Part shown: one piece after another, positions 19,613 through 29,623 of the stretch
How the letters are laid out: the number at the start of each line of letters is the position of its first letter
Numbering within the stretch: the first letter of the stretch is position 1
From: Aliivibrio sp. EL58
GTDB lineage: Bacteria > Pseudomonadota > Gammaproteobacteria > Enterobacterales > Vibrionaceae
DNA: 64,000 bases
Assembly (NCBI RefSeq): GCF_900312675.1
Contig: NZ_OMPC01000001.1
Location: forward strand, 541,633 to 605,632
Direction of reading: 5' to 3'
Translations under genes and position numbers: made by a program
Notes under the pieces: generated by a model
Database searches by the model: none
What the model saw: the letters and a program-made list of their open reading frames with translations, nothing else
Told to the model about the DNA's origin: nothing

Positions 19613-22393
19613 TTACTTTTTAGGAAGCAATACCGCTTCAAACTGCTTAGCTTCGATTAAGAAATTTCGCATTATGGTGTCTACTTTTTGTTTTGTTGCC
19701 ACATTATTTGCTCTTTTCTGGGCTTTAATGAGAGTAGGGCTTTCTGTAAGCATATAACTGTATTCAATCGCGTTTAACATGCCTAAATCAGAACGTAAAT
19801 AACGGTCAATTTGGTCGCTGCGTTGTAATAGCTTATTTTGTAGGACTTGCTCATCAGCCCCTTGAGTGACGATGTCTTCTAGTACCTGATGGGTTAATGT
19901 AAGTAGCTCATCGACTCTGTCTGGAGCACAGGTAAATTGAATTCTACCTTCAGCTTGTCTGTTATCTGGGTTTTGCCAGAACCAACTTGTCACGCTATAA
20001 ATACCAGAGGCTTGCTCTCTGAGTTTTAAACGTAATTGCTCTTGAACAAGCTCTCCAGATAATTCTAAATAATAGGCATTATCTGGTCTCCACTGCGATG
20101 GCTGCGTTAAATAAAGCTCGACCTCTGCACGAGGCTCTTTTGAATCACGCGCGGTATAACGCTGTTTTGGAGAGTGTGCTATTACCTGATATGGCTGCCT
20201 CACTGCTTCTTCACGTCGTATTGAAGAAAGATAAGTCGCTGCCAGCTTTTCTATTTCTTTTGGAGATACATCACCGACCACAAAATACGTATAATCGGTT
20301 TTACTCGAGATATAGTGTTGGTAGATGGCACTTAGATCCTCAGAGGTAAGGTTTGCAACTTCAACGTTGTTTTCACTGTAAACGGTTTCTACATCTGGGT
20401 AGCGTAAGGTTGAGACTTTACGAACAAATCTATCGGCACTGTTAAGCTCATTACTGCGCTGAACTGTTTCAATTTGATACTGTTTTAATACCTTATCCGA
20501 GATTGGACTTGCTTGGAGTTTTAAATGAAATAGTTGAAACATTTTATCTAAGCTGTCTGTTTTTGCCCAACCAGAATAGCCTTGTTGATGTTCATCTAAC
20601 ATCGTAGACATGACTACAGGGTTGCCACGAAATATCGTTTGAATATCCGCTTGAGGTACGTCACCAACGCCTGTTTCATCCACCAAACTAGTAGCGATTC
20701 TTAATGCATGGTAATCACTTTTTGGTACAGAACGTAACCCTCCTGAAGTCAGTGCTTTAAAGTGTACTTGTCCTGGATTATTGTCACTGTAGCGATAAAT
20801 TAATTTGCTGCCATTACTTAGGCGGTATTCGGTTAAGTTATACTCGGCCCATTTTTTTTCTTGTTTAATGGTTCCTTTTTTTACTGTAATTTTAGGTAAA
20901 ACCGCTTGGTTATTATCAACTAGCCAACGTGGCTGAGTTTCTATCATTGTTTGTTGCCATATTTTTTCTAGTTGTGAAGCAGACAGAACCGCTTTTTGTT
21001 TAGTGATTGGCTGCGTGGTAAGCAGTAACTTAGATTTTTGAGCAACAATAGTGCTAAGCACATTATTAACTTCAGCAAGGGTGATCTCTGTAAGGAAGCG
21101 TTTATTTAATTGGTATTTATCATTATCACCAATTAATAATTGTTCACTTGCCGCTGAAACCATTAAATCACCAGCAAGATCAATACTGTAAGTTGTTTGC
21201 TCTTTTATCGATTCGTTGATTTTATGTAAGCGTGATATCTCACCATTAACCTCTGCAGAACTAAAGCCGTATTGCGTTATTTGTGCAATAAAGGCGATCA
21301 GCTCTTGAGTTGCTTCAGCGTAATTCTCATCAAACAGTTGTAGAGAAAAGACTGATTGAGTGGTTTCTCTGCCTATATTTGAGCTGTAGAAATTAGCAGA
21401 ATTAATGGCGGTTGATTCTTGTTGTTCCCATCGTTGTAAACGCACGTTTAATAAACGGGTAGCGACTTGCTTGGTTAAGTCTTGTTTATAACGAGCGTAA
21501 CTGTTTTCTGACTGGTAACGAGAGAAAAAACTCAGCTCAACAGAAGGCGATGACATGCCTTCTTCTGATACTGTCGCACTGCGCCATTTGTTATTTAGAG
21601 GCACACTATAATCAATTGACTCTACTGGGGTTGTCGGTGTTTTCTTATCCCCCAATTTTTTTTCAATAAGCTGTTTTACTTCTTGAGTATTAATATCACC
21701 AACAATCACAATAGACATATTATCTGGGCGATACCATTTATTATAAAAATCAGCTACGCGATATTTAGATACGGTTTTTATGGTTTCAGCATCACCAATA
21801 GGATCACGGGTAACATAGCGGGAACCTGCCATTTCAATTGCACTTTTTTTATCGCCTAATCTAAGCATTGGCCCTAATCGAGCGCGCCATTCTTCTAAAA
21901 CAATGCCACGTTCGGCGTCCAGATCGCCTTTTAACATCGTCACATTACTTGCCCAATCAGAAACAATATCCAGTGTTAGAGCGAGTGTTTTAGTGTCGTT
22001 ATTAGGCAGGTTTAGGGTGTAAACGGTATTCTCAAAATCAGTAAAGGCATTAATATCAACCCCAAACTTCATACCTACTTTTTCAAGTTCAGTAATTACT
22101 TGGTTTTCAGGGTAACTTTTTGTGCCATTGAACGCCATGTGCTCAACAATATGAGCAACACCACGCTGATCGTCATCTTCATTCATTGAGCCTGCATTCA
22201 CCACAAAGCGAATGTACACGCGAGATTCTGGGCGTTGGTTTTCTGCAATGTAGTAGGTAAATCCATTATCAAGTACGCCAACAGACACTGCTGGATTAAA
22301 GCGTAATTGAGTAGACTCATTAGAAGACGACATCAGTTGGCAAGCACTGAGTAATAAGGCGCTGCCTAAAAGTAATATATTTTTTAGTATCAT
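19613..22393 (-). CDS. PqqL/FusC-like M16 zinc protease, predicted lipoprotein
   Basis: 926 aa, close to E. coli PqqL in length. Two-lobed insulinase-family protease: the inverted zinc motif HIVEH is at residues 81-85 with the distal glutamate in LEEWRARLG about 75 residues later; the second half repeats the fold without the motif. The N-terminus has a lipobox, LLSAC with Cys18, so it is probably anchored in the periplasm. The start ATG overlaps the stop of the ABC gene as ATGA, indicating translational coupling; another in-frame ATG lies 30 bases upstream inside that gene. By analogy with FusC and PqqL it should cut an imported protein ligand taken up by the adjacent receptor. Confidence 0.88.
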   Translation of the reverse strand: MILKNILLLGSALLLSACQLMSSSNESTQLRFNPAVSVGVLDNGFTYYIAENQRPESRVYIRFVVNAGSMNEDDDQRGVAHIVEHMAFNGTKSYPENQVITELEKVGMKFGVDINAFTDFENTVYTLNLPNNDTKTLALTLDIVSDWASNVTMLKGDLDAERGIVLEEWRARLGPMLRLGDKKSAIEMAGSRYVTRDPIGDAETIKTVSKYRVADFYNKWYRPDNMSIVIVGDINTQEVKQLIEKKLGDKKTPTTPVESIDYSVPLNNKWRSATVSEEGMSSPSVELSFFSRYQSENSYARYKQDLTKQVATRLLNVRLQRWEQQESTAINSANFYSSNIGRETTQSVFSLQLFDENYAEATQELIAFIAQITQYGFSSAEVNGEISRLHKINESIKEQTTYSIDLAGDLMVSAASEQLLIGDNDKYQLNKRFLTEITLAEVNNVLSTIVAQKSKLLLTTQPITKQKAVLSASQLEKIWQQTMIETQPRWLVDNNQAVLPKITVKKGTIKQEKKWAEYNLTEYRLSNGSKLIYRYSDNNPGQVHFKALTSGGLRSVPKSDYHALRIATSLVDETGVGDVPQADIQTIFRGNPVVMSTMLDEHQQGYSGWAKTDSLDKMFQLFHLKLQASPISDKVLKQYQIETVQRSNELNSADRFVRKVSTLRYPDVETVYSENNVEVANLTSEDLSAIYQHYISSKTDYTYFVVGDVSPKEIEKLAATYLSSIRREEAVRQPYQVIAHSPKQRYTARDSKEPRAEVELYLTQPSQWRPDNAYYLELSGELVQEQLRLKLREQASGIYSVTSWFWQNPDNRQAEGRIQFTCAPDRVDELLTLTHQVLEDIVTQGADEQVLQNKLLQRSDQIDRYLRSDLGMLNAIEYSYMLTESPTLIKAQKRANNVATKQKVDTIMRNFLIEAKQFEAVLLPKK

Positions 22394-24096
22394 GAGAATT
22401 TCAACGATTGAGTGTGAGGACATAAAATCAGTTCTTGAGTTTCTTCTTTACCTTCTTCGCGGTGAGAAATTTCAACAACATGAGTGCTAGGCAGTGACGA
22501 TGCCATTACTTGTTTTATTGAGTTGTAGCTTTCTGGATCAAGCGCTGATAATGCTTCGTCTAAAAATAGCCACGTTGGTTTTTCTATAAGCGCACGAGCT
22601 AACATTATCTTTTGAAGCTCTCCACCAGAGACGTTTTGTTGCCAATTGGCTTTTTCATCTAGTTGCGCTGTAAATTTACTGATCCCTGCCTTTTCTAATG
22701 CCGTAATCAGCACACTGTCTGAGGTTGATTGATCATTGGTTGGGTAAAGTAAAATTTCACGCAATGTCGCATTAGGTAAGTAAGGGCGCTGAGGTACAAA
22801 CATACAAATCGCATCATTTGGCATTGAGATTTGGCCATTATGGTATGGCCATAAACCAGCCAAGGTTCGTAAGAAAGTACTTTTTCCTGAACCTGATGCA
22901 CCCTTAATCGTGATCGCTTGTAAAATTTCACCGGTTTGTGCCGTTACTAGTGGTTGCTGTGATGGAGAATAAACATCTAGGTCGCGCCAAGTAGGTTGCT
23001 CAGATTGTTGCAACGGAGAACTGCTTGGTAACGCTTCAAGTTGAGTATGAAAGGCAATTAATCGGTCAGTCACTGCGCGCCAATCAGCGACAGATTCATA
23101 AGAATCGACAAACCAGCTAAAGGCTTCTTGAACTCGATAAAAACCCGTTGCTGTTTGCATCATATCGCCCAATTGCAAAGCGCCACTCATTAATCTTGGA
23201 GAGGCGACAAGGTAAGGGAAAATACGTGCCCCTTCGTTGTAGCCACTGGTAAAGGCGTTGTATTTTAATTTCATGCCAGTGAGTTGCTGCCAGTTATCCC
23301 ATACTTTACTAAATAGGTGATGGGTACGTTTTTCTTCTGCGGATTCGCCACGCTGTAATGCGATAGATTCTGCGTGCTCACGAACTCGCATTAAATGAAA
23401 ACGAAAATCGGCTTCACTTTTTTCTTGTTCAAAGTTTAAGGGAACTAATCGTTTTGCAATTTTATGTGTTAACCAAGTGCCAATGATGGAGTACACAATC
23501 GCCACCCACACCATATAGCCAGAAATTACCCACTCGCTGCCTGCTAATTCAAAAGTGACACTGCCTGATAAATTCCATAAGATCACGATGAATGAAAATA
23601 AGCTAGTGACTGTCCTTAACAGACCTAATCCCATTGATAGGGTGTTGTCACAAAAATCTTTCACGTCTTGTGAGATACGTTGGTCAGGGTTATCACTTGT
23701 AGGGTAAGCCAGTTGATGACGGTAGAGGCGTTTATCGCCAAGCCATTGTTGTAAAAAAGCATGTGTTAACCAACGGCGCCATCGAATACGTAAGGTTCGT
23801 CTAAGGTATTCTTCTGCAAGATCGACAAGGGTGTATATGCCCATGATAAGCACAAATTGGCCTAACATTGACCAAAAATTATGCCATTCTTTATTTTGCA
23901 TTAAGTTAAAGAAGTCACGGTTCCAATTACTGTAAAACACAGCAACTTCTACGATTAAATAATTAAGACCGACAACAAAGCCGAGTAAAAGCCAAGCAAT
24001 CAGCTTTTCATCACTTTGCCAATAAGGTTTAGCAAGTGACCACACTTGAGAGAGAAAAGGTTTGTTCCGTAAGGTTAAATTAGCTTGATTAGACAT
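22390..24096 (-). CDS. YddA-like ABC transporter, fused membrane and ATPase domains
   Basis: 568 aa. Six-helix membrane domain of the SbmA/BacA-like ABC_membrane_2 type (family members include E. coli YddA), then an ATPase: Walker A GASGSGKST (399-407), signature VSGGELQK (about 489) and Walker B WLFLDEALSALD. The conserved cytosolic EEYLRR and YNE.AR.FPYLV segments of the YddA/ABCD group are present. It is the second gene of the receptor-ABC-protease operon, 109 bases after the receptor and overlapping the protease by four bases. FusD in Pectobacterium holds the same place and is thought to move or extrude the processed ligand or its product. Confidence 0.9.
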   Translation of the reverse strand: MSNQANLTLRNKPFLSQVWSLAKPYWQSDEKLIAWLLLGFVVGLNYLIVEVAVFYSNWNRDFFNLMQNKEWHNFWSMLGQFVLIMGIYTLVDLAEEYLRRTLRIRWRRWLTHAFLQQWLGDKRLYRHQLAYPTSDNPDQRISQDVKDFCDNTLSMGLGLLRTVTSLFSFIVILWNLSGSVTFELAGSEWVISGYMVWVAIVYSIIGTWLTHKIAKRLVPLNFEQEKSEADFRFHLMRVREHAESIALQRGESAEEKRTHHLFSKVWDNWQQLTGMKLKYNAFTSGYNEGARIFPYLVASPRLMSGALQLGDMMQTATGFYRVQEAFSWFVDSYESVADWRAVTDRLIAFHTQLEALPSSSPLQQSEQPTWRDLDVYSPSQQPLVTAQTGEILQAITIKGASGSGKSTFLRTLAGLWPYHNGQISMPNDAICMFVPQRPYLPNATLREILLYPTNDQSTSDSVLITALEKAGISKFTAQLDEKANWQQNVSGGELQKIMLARALIEKPTWLFLDEALSALDPESYNSIKQVMASSLPSTHVVEISHREEGKEETQELILCPHTQSLKFS

Positions 24097-24109
24097 AGAT
24101 CACCAAAGA

Positions 24110-24156
24110 CAACAAGGCAACCAGTAACGAATGAAAGTCACTGGTTGATATTGTTG
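24110..24156 (-). promoter_or_regulatory. Hairpin between receptor and ABC genes
   Basis: Inverted arms CAACAA..CAACCAGT (from 24110) and ACTGGTTG..TTGTTG (to 24156) with a 14-base central loop. There is no good T tract, so it is more like a processing or attenuation hairpin that would leave receptor mRNA in excess over the ABC and protease genes. Confidence 0.45.
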
Positions 24157-24205
24157 TTTGTTATTAAAAAATTAGTAATTAAAAGAAATAATAGAGAGAA
24201 GAAAT

Positions 24206-26560
24206 TTAGAACTCATAGCCTAGTTCTAGCCAGAATTCACGGCCTGGGGAGTAGATACCGTAATCACCACTCGATGTTCCCATTGTTGCTTTTTTACGTA
24301 CCTTGTTGAGTACATTAAGGACATCTAGCTGAACATAAGCGTTGTGTGTACCAACTAAATTTGGCTGCCAGCGCATACGAGTATCCCATTGTGTGTGTGT
24401 ACCAAAATCATAACTGGTGTGCATTTCAGTACCATCAGGGGCATCTGTGATGTAGTCATAACCTTGAACTGGTGCTTTGATATACACTTTGTTAGACCAA
24501 ACAACATCAATAGCAGGGATACTCATGTCTGAACCTAATCGCACAATCCATTCTTCTTCACTGCTATTAACGGCTTGCTCCATTTGAGAGCGACTCATTA
24601 ATTTTCCGTCAAGATAAACGGCTTGATTTGGATCGGTTCCCTTATTAAGAGCGGCGCGATCAGTTTGTAACCAATCAGCACCAAGCGTGGCATTCCACTG
24701 TGTAGGGCCAACAACCCAAGGAGTCATATTGCTGACTTGTAGCGTATAAACATCGACTTTGTAGTTACTGCCATTAGAGTAAGAATCGACATTCTCACCG
24801 GCAATTTTTTCTCGGTCTACTGTAATTCGTTGCTGATTATCACGAAGTACATACTGAGCGGTTAGCATAAAGTTACCGATGTTTTGGTTTACACCTACAC
24901 TGAGTTCATCAGCATAAGGAGTCTCTAAACTGTCGATAGTTTCGTAGCGGCGTGTTTGATCATCGTTTAATTTTAGAACCTCACCTGCTAACTTCATTGA
25001 GGCAAATGAGCGACCATAATAACGGTTTAAACCAAAGTTAAGACGAGTGTCTTGCAGTGCTTGCCAGTGGGTAACAAAGCGAGGGGCTACATTTGTATTT
25101 TCAAGATAATCATCGCGATCAACACGCACACCAGGGCGAATGGTGACATTATTCCACTGAATAACATCTTCAGCATAAAAGGCATAATCTTGATATTGAG
25201 TCCCCACCGTCCCTTTACGGACGGTTTTGGTTTCATTCATCATTTCCCATCCACCCATGGTCATAATGGTTTGCTGGGTTACATTGTTATCACGATTAAA
25301 TTTGTATTTAGTTTTTCGATAAGAGGTACCCAATGAAAATACATGATTGGTATCGGCTAACGAAAAGCTATCAAATACATAATCGAGCATTAAATTGGTA
25401 TTTTCTTGTGTCATTTGGCTATTGCCATAACCGCCTTGTTCGTAGTTAGCGTTAGTATCTAAGTCAATGGTGACAACGGCATCGTTTGAAGATGATTCAC
25501 GTTCATCTGTAAATTTATCGTAGGCTGCTGTAGCTGTTAACGTGCCATTACCTAAATACTGATTCCATCTAAGGGTGCTACCATAAGCCAGATGTGAGTC
25601 TGTTACATTGCCATTAATGTTATCAGCATAGTATTTACCTTCTTGGTAATCAGACAAACGTAAACCCCATTCAAGGCTTTTTTCTACTGTTGGAGTCCAA
25701 TTAAAATTCGCTAAGAAGTTATCAGAAAGCCGGGTGTGAGCTTGTTTATCTATGTCTCCTTCAGGATTTATCATTCGAGATTGTTGAATATCAGATTCAC
25801 GGCGGCTAAAACCAACGACCATACCAATATCATCAGTGAGTTCTTGCTCTGCCATGATGCTGAAAAAATTCTTTTTGTATTCAGGTTGATACACTGCATC
25901 TGAGCCATTTGGGGTGGCGCTATCAACAATATTTTTTGCATTATCATCTACTTGCATTGATGACCAGTCAGATTGAGTGGTGCGATAACGTAATTTAACG
26001 CGGTTTTCGCCACTGTATTGACGGGTTTCTGCAGACACTGCACCACCAGTAAAGCCACCTAACTTAGCAGGAACGTCACTGCTATAAACCGTTACACCAG
26101 AAAGCATATTTGCATCAAAGAAGTAGGCTTGTTCTGAACTTTGGCTTGGGTTTACTGACATGCTGCCATCAAATAATTCACCTGAAGGGTCGATATCATT
26201 GTTTACATTAATACCGTCTATCATGTAGGCGGTTTGATTGGTATCTGCACCATTGATAGATACAGAGGTTGGTTTAATTTCACCGCCTGTAAAACCGCTT
26301 TGATCAGAGTCTGCAAAACGAACATTTGGGTTATCTTTTAAATAATCAGTCAAATTACCATTTGAAGATGGCGTGTTTTTGATGTCTTCCGAATCAAGAC
26401 TTTGCTTAGAAGATAAATCCTCGTCTTGTGAAGCGGTAATCGTAATGGTCAGATCCGAAGAGTTTTTTTCAGAGTTAGGTTGTGGATCTGCGTAAACATT
26501 AGACACGATACAGAGCGATGTAATCGTAGTAGCAAGAATGGTTTTTTTAAATAGGCACAT
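24206..26560 (-). CDS. TonB-dependent outer-membrane receptor (YddB/FusA-like)
   Basis: 784 aa. Signal peptide to about residue 24 (NVYA/DP), a TonB box-like LTITITASQ at about 36-44, a plug domain (NGNLTDYLKDNPNV...IDGINVNND...GGAVSAETR), and a 22-strand barrel ending ELGYEF with the terminal Phe needed for insertion. First gene of the operon that also encodes the ABC protein and the M16 protease, the same set as E. coli yddB-yddA-pqqL and Pectobacterium fusA-fusD-fusC. A Fur-like box lies 17 bases upstream of the start and two more lie further up. Known relatives import ferredoxin-type iron proteins; the ligand here is unknown. Confidence 0.9.
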   Translation of the reverse strand: MCLFKKTILATTITSLCIVSNVYADPQPNSEKNSSDLTITITASQDEDLSSKQSLDSEDIKNTPSSNGNLTDYLKDNPNVRFADSDQSGFTGGEIKPTSVSINGADTNQTAYMIDGINVNNDIDPSGELFDGSMSVNPSQSSEQAYFFDANMLSGVTVYSSDVPAKLGGFTGGAVSAETRQYSGENRVKLRYRTTQSDWSSMQVDDNAKNIVDSATPNGSDAVYQPEYKKNFFSIMAEQELTDDIGMVVGFSRRESDIQQSRMINPEGDIDKQAHTRLSDNFLANFNWTPTVEKSLEWGLRLSDYQEGKYYADNINGNVTDSHLAYGSTLRWNQYLGNGTLTATAAYDKFTDERESSSNDAVVTIDLDTNANYEQGGYGNSQMTQENTNLMLDYVFDSFSLADTNHVFSLGTSYRKTKYKFNRDNNVTQQTIMTMGGWEMMNETKTVRKGTVGTQYQDYAFYAEDVIQWNNVTIRPGVRVDRDDYLENTNVAPRFVTHWQALQDTRLNFGLNRYYGRSFASMKLAGEVLKLNDDQTRRYETIDSLETPYADELSVGVNQNIGNFMLTAQYVLRDNQQRITVDREKIAGENVDSYSNGSNYKVDVYTLQVSNMTPWVVGPTQWNATLGADWLQTDRAALNKGTDPNQAVYLDGKLMSRSQMEQAVNSSEEEWIVRLGSDMSIPAIDVVWSNKVYIKAPVQGYDYITDAPDGTEMHTSYDFGTHTQWDTRMRWQPNLVGTHNAYVQLDVLNVLNKVRKKATMGTSSGDYGIYSPGREFWLELGYEF

Positions 26561-26576
26561 TATTATTTAATCTAAG

Positions 26577-26591
26577 TGAGAATCATTACCA
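26577..26591. promoter_or_regulatory. Fur-box-like site 1 (receptor side)
   Basis: TGAGAATCATTACCA matches the 7-1-7 Fur consensus TGATAATNATTATCA at 12 of 14 defined positions and lies just upstream of the receptor start codon. Confidence 0.65.
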
Positions 26592-26752
26592 TCTATGTTA
26601 TCAGTAAAATATTCACCGAGTAAATCCCATAAAATCAAAGGATAAGCACTGCCATTCTCATTTATACGGTCATTAAAGTTATTATTTTGTAAAATTAAAC
26701 AAAAAATAAAAGTGATTAATTTATTCGAAAGCTAGGTGTAGAAAGGCTTAGT

Positions 26753-26767
26753 TGATATTAATTATCA
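26753..26767. promoter_or_regulatory. Fur-box-like site 2 (central)
   Basis: TGATATTAATTATCA matches the 7-1-7 Fur consensus at 13 of 14 defined positions, in the middle of the divergent intergenic region. Confidence 0.72.
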
Positions 26768-26996
26768 TTTGGAATTATATTCTGATTTTGTTGTTTTTAT
26801 AACAATGGTTAAACAAAAGAAATGTTAAAAAAATTAATTTATTTTTACGCAAACGATTGTATTGAAAAATGAATATTGATTGAAATTTAGATTAAATAAT
26901 TATTGTTATTCAAGTAATTAAATTATTTAACTTAATATTCAGCAGTTTACATGTTGCTTTCGGGTGTTTTGATAAAATTGTAGTTTTATTTGTAAA

Positions 26997-27011
26997 TGAA
27001 AACAATTATCA
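26997..27011. promoter_or_regulatory. Fur-box-like site 3 (TonB operon side)
   Basis: TGAAAACAATTATCA matches 12 of 14 defined positions and ends 34 bases before the first gene of the TonB2 operon. Confidence 0.65.
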
Positions 27012-27045
27012 TTACGGCAATTATGTGTAATTCGACGTACTATTT

Positions 27046-27810
27046 ATGCTTAAAGTATTCGCTATATCAATAAATAAAAATGTTCTGTTAGCTGCCATTG
27101 TTTTATTTTTTGTCCTTCAAAATAGATCTTTTGCAGCTATAAATTCTGAAGAGGTTGTAGGTCGTGAGATCGAAACTCTTTCGCAAGGTATTGTGACTCA
27201 AGTTACGATTGAGTCACTAGATGACACTCTTCAACAGATGAATGGTGAAGCAAGGCAATTGAGTCATGAGATCCGTTTGCAATCCAAATATCATCAGCAA
27301 CTAGAAAACCAACTTGCACAATTACAGAGGTCATTTATCGAACTTGATGATGAACTTGATAGTATTAGGCAAATAAAAATCAATCTACAACCTTTGTTGT
27401 TAGAGATGTTTAATGGTTTACAAAGTCTAGTGAACGCTGACCTTCCATTTCAAATACAAAAAAGAAAACAACGGTTAGATAACCTATCCGAAATGCTTAT
27501 GAATTCTGCGTTATCAGATGCGCATAAATTAGAACGCATACTGATTGCTTATCAAACAGAAATTTCCTTTGGGAATCGTGTTTTAGTATGGCAAGACCGG
27601 TTGAATGAAACACAAGAGGTGACTTTTTTAAGTGTTGGCCGTATTGGCTATTACTACTTGTCTCTTGATGGTTCTAGGGGGGCGGTGTGGAAAGATAATT
27701 TAGGATGGCAAAACTTAAACAAACCTCAGACTAAGCAGCTCGCACTGGCAATTACTAAAGCAAAAAATACGACAACGCCTTCTTTATTAACCATTCCAAA
27801 AGCGATTTGA
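27046..27810 (+). CDS. DUF3450 TonB-system protein
   Basis: 254 aa. Signal peptide or anchor at about 11-31 (LLAAIVLFFVLQNRSFA), then a long heptad-rich coiled coil (about 55-110) and a C-terminal domain with VGRIGYYYLSLDGSRGAVW, the DUF3450 hallmark. Such proteins are regularly the first gene of TonB2-type clusters in marine gamma-proteobacteria and presumably act in the periplasm with the TtpC-like protein. Its stop overlaps the region of the next start. A Fur-like box is just upstream. Exact biochemical role is unknown. Confidence 0.85.
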   Translation: MLKVFAISINKNVLLAAIVLFFVLQNRSFAAINSEEVVGREIETLSQGIVTQVTIESLDDTLQQMNGEARQLSHEIRLQSKYHQQLENQLAQLQRSFIELDDELDSIRQIKINLQPLLLEMFNGLQSLVNADLPFQIQKRKQRLDNLSEMLMNSALSDAHKLERILIAYQTEISFGNRVLVWQDRLNETQEVTFLSVGRIGYYYLSLDGSRGAVWKDNLGWQNLNKPQTKQLALAITKAKNTTTPSLLTIPKAI

Positions 27811-27815
27811 GCAGT

Positions 27816-29120
27816 ATGAAAAATTCAACAAAATATGTGTCTCTGACATGGGTGATCATGTGCAGCTTATTTACGCCTATTTTTTGTCACGCGGGCACGT
27901 TAGAGCAGGTGCTTAATGATCTAAAAGCATCGGGTAAACGTGATATTTCCGCATATAAAAAAATAGAAAACGATAAAGCCGTTGGATTACAGGATATTAA
28001 GAAAGTACTCACATTACGCAACCAACAATTAGTTGAAATTAATCAAAATAACAGAGAGTTAGAAGAAAAAATTCTGAGTGTTCAAAATGCGCTGCATACT
28101 AAGCAACAGCAAGTTGAGCAAAACAAACAAGCGATTGATGACATCATTGCGCTGACTGTCGCGCAACAAAAAAACTTCATCACTAATGGAGAGCGGTTTA
28201 GTGGTTGGAATTTGAGCCAACTACACCAACAAATTGTTGGATCAGAATTTACTATTGGCGATCTGCGTCAATTTTGGCTTGAAATGGCAGAGCAGTTTGT
28301 TATCTCTGGCCAAGTAATAAAAACTACCGGTGAAGTGATTTTGCCAAGTGGTGAGGTGGTTAATAGCGATATTATTCATACTGGCCCGTTTAGCCAATAT
28401 TCGATTGATTACGGCTGGCTAAAATTTGAACCTAGCAGACAAAGTTGGTTTCAAATACAACCGCAACCAGAAATTGAATTATCAACGTCTTCGTGGGTTG
28501 TAGATCCGTCTTTTGGTTATGCTTTTGACTCTTTTTCTCAGCGTGATGGTTGGTTTGTAAAGTATAAACCTGCTGGAATTATTGGTGTGTTAATTACGTT
28601 ACTTGCGATTGTCGGTTTTTCTATTGGTGTGGCGAGGCTCTTTGTATTAACCAAAGAAAAACGCGCGGTTGATAACCAAGTTACGCAGTTAGATACATTG
28701 AATGACAATAATATATTAGGTCGAGTGGTGGCTGAGCTGCAAACAAGCAAAACCAATCAGCAAATGGAAGACATTGTAGATGCAAGTATTAGCCGAGAGT
28801 TACCTTGGTTAAATAAAGGTATTGGTACGTTGGCGGTTCTTGCCGCTATTGCCCCTCTAATGGGCTTATTGGGTACCGTTGGCGGCATTATCGAAACATT
28901 TACTGCTATTACCACGCAAGGTGCAACCAATAGTGATTTATTATCAGGTGGTATTGCAGAGGCATTACTTACGACTAAGTTAGGCTTGTTAGTGGCTATT
29001 CCACTGCTTATTCTTCACTGTGTTATTCGCAGTAAAGCTCAAGTGTTGGCAGAGGTTATTGAATACCAAGTATCTAGCTTAGTGGTGGATATGCGTTACC
29101 GAAAAGGTGATAAATGCTAA
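27816..29120 (+). CDS. TtpC-like MotA/TolQ/ExbB proton-channel protein
   Basis: 434 aa. Signal sequence, a periplasmic domain of about 220 residues with a coiled coil (about 60-115), one transmembrane helix (IIGVLITLLAIVGFSIGVARLF), then the MotA/TolQ/ExbB domain with two more helices (LAAIAPLMGLLGTVGGIIETF and GGIAEALLTTKLGLLVAIPLLI). This layout is that of TtpC, the extra component required by Vibrio TonB2 systems. The ATG at 27816 is used; an in-frame TTG at 27807 would overlap the previous stop. It overlaps exbB by seven bases. Confidence 0.88.
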   Translation: MKNSTKYVSLTWVIMCSLFTPIFCHAGTLEQVLNDLKASGKRDISAYKKIENDKAVGLQDIKKVLTLRNQQLVEINQNNRELEEKILSVQNALHTKQQQVEQNKQAIDDIIALTVAQQKNFITNGERFSGWNLSQLHQQIVGSEFTIGDLRQFWLEMAEQFVISGQVIKTTGEVILPSGEVVNSDIIHTGPFSQYSIDYGWLKFEPSRQSWFQIQPQPEIELSTSSWVVDPSFGYAFDSFSQRDGWFVKYKPAGIIGVLITLLAIVGFSIGVARLFVLTKEKRAVDNQVTQLDTLNDNNILGRVVAELQTSKTNQQMEDIVDASISRELPWLNKGIGTLAVLAAIAPLMGLLGTVGGIIETFTAITTQGATNSDLLSGGIAEALLTTKLGLLVAIPLLILHCVIRSKAQVLAEVIEYQVSSLVVDMRYRKGDKC

Positions 29121-29623
29121 GTTTTCTTGGGTATCCGCTACCAGCGCCAAGCGTCATTATGTGGGCAATTTTGTTTGTTTCTTTTTGTATGTGGGTAAAT
29201 CTAATTCAAGGTTATTGGCGGATTAATAAATTACGAACATCAGGCTATATAACGCAATTAAATTTACGACTTAAAGGGTATTCCTCGCTAACAAAATCAG
29301 AGACTGAGTACCTATTTATTGGTTGGCAAAGTGAGGTAAAACTGTACCTGAAAAAAGGGAATTCAGAAGTGCGTTTGTTTGTTCGCTTATTACCTATGTT
29401 GGGTTTGCTTGGCACGGTAGATGGCATGATGGATTGCTTTGCTAACCTAAATAATACCAAGGTACTTGATGCTATATCTAAAGGCATTAGCCAAGCGATG
29501 TTTACCACATTAGCAGGATTATTGGCGGCACTTTCTGGAATGTATCTAGCCTATAACCTAAATAGGCGACAACAGAAAATACTTTTAAAATTGAAATATG
29601 AGTTAGCTCACGATGAAAATTAA
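29114..29623 (+). CDS. exbB: ExbB2 proton-channel subunit
   Basis: 169 aa. Three predicted transmembrane helices; the central ones carry RLLPMLGLLGTVDGMMDCF and GISQAMFTTLAGLLAALSGMYLAYNL, the ExbB/TolQ signature. Forms the proton channel with ExbD that powers TonB. The short form, without a long cytoplasmic loop, is typical of ExbB2 in Vibrio TonB2 clusters. Overlaps ttpC by 7 bases and exbD by 11, so translation is coupled. Confidence 0.9.
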   Translation: MLSFLGYPLPAPSVIMWAILFVSFCMWVNLIQGYWRINKLRTSGYITQLNLRLKGYSSLTKSETEYLFIGWQSEVKLYLKKGNSEVRLFVRLLPMLGLLGTVDGMMDCFANLNNTKVLDAISKGISQAMFTTLAGLLAALSGMYLAYNLNRRQQKILLKLKYELAHDEN

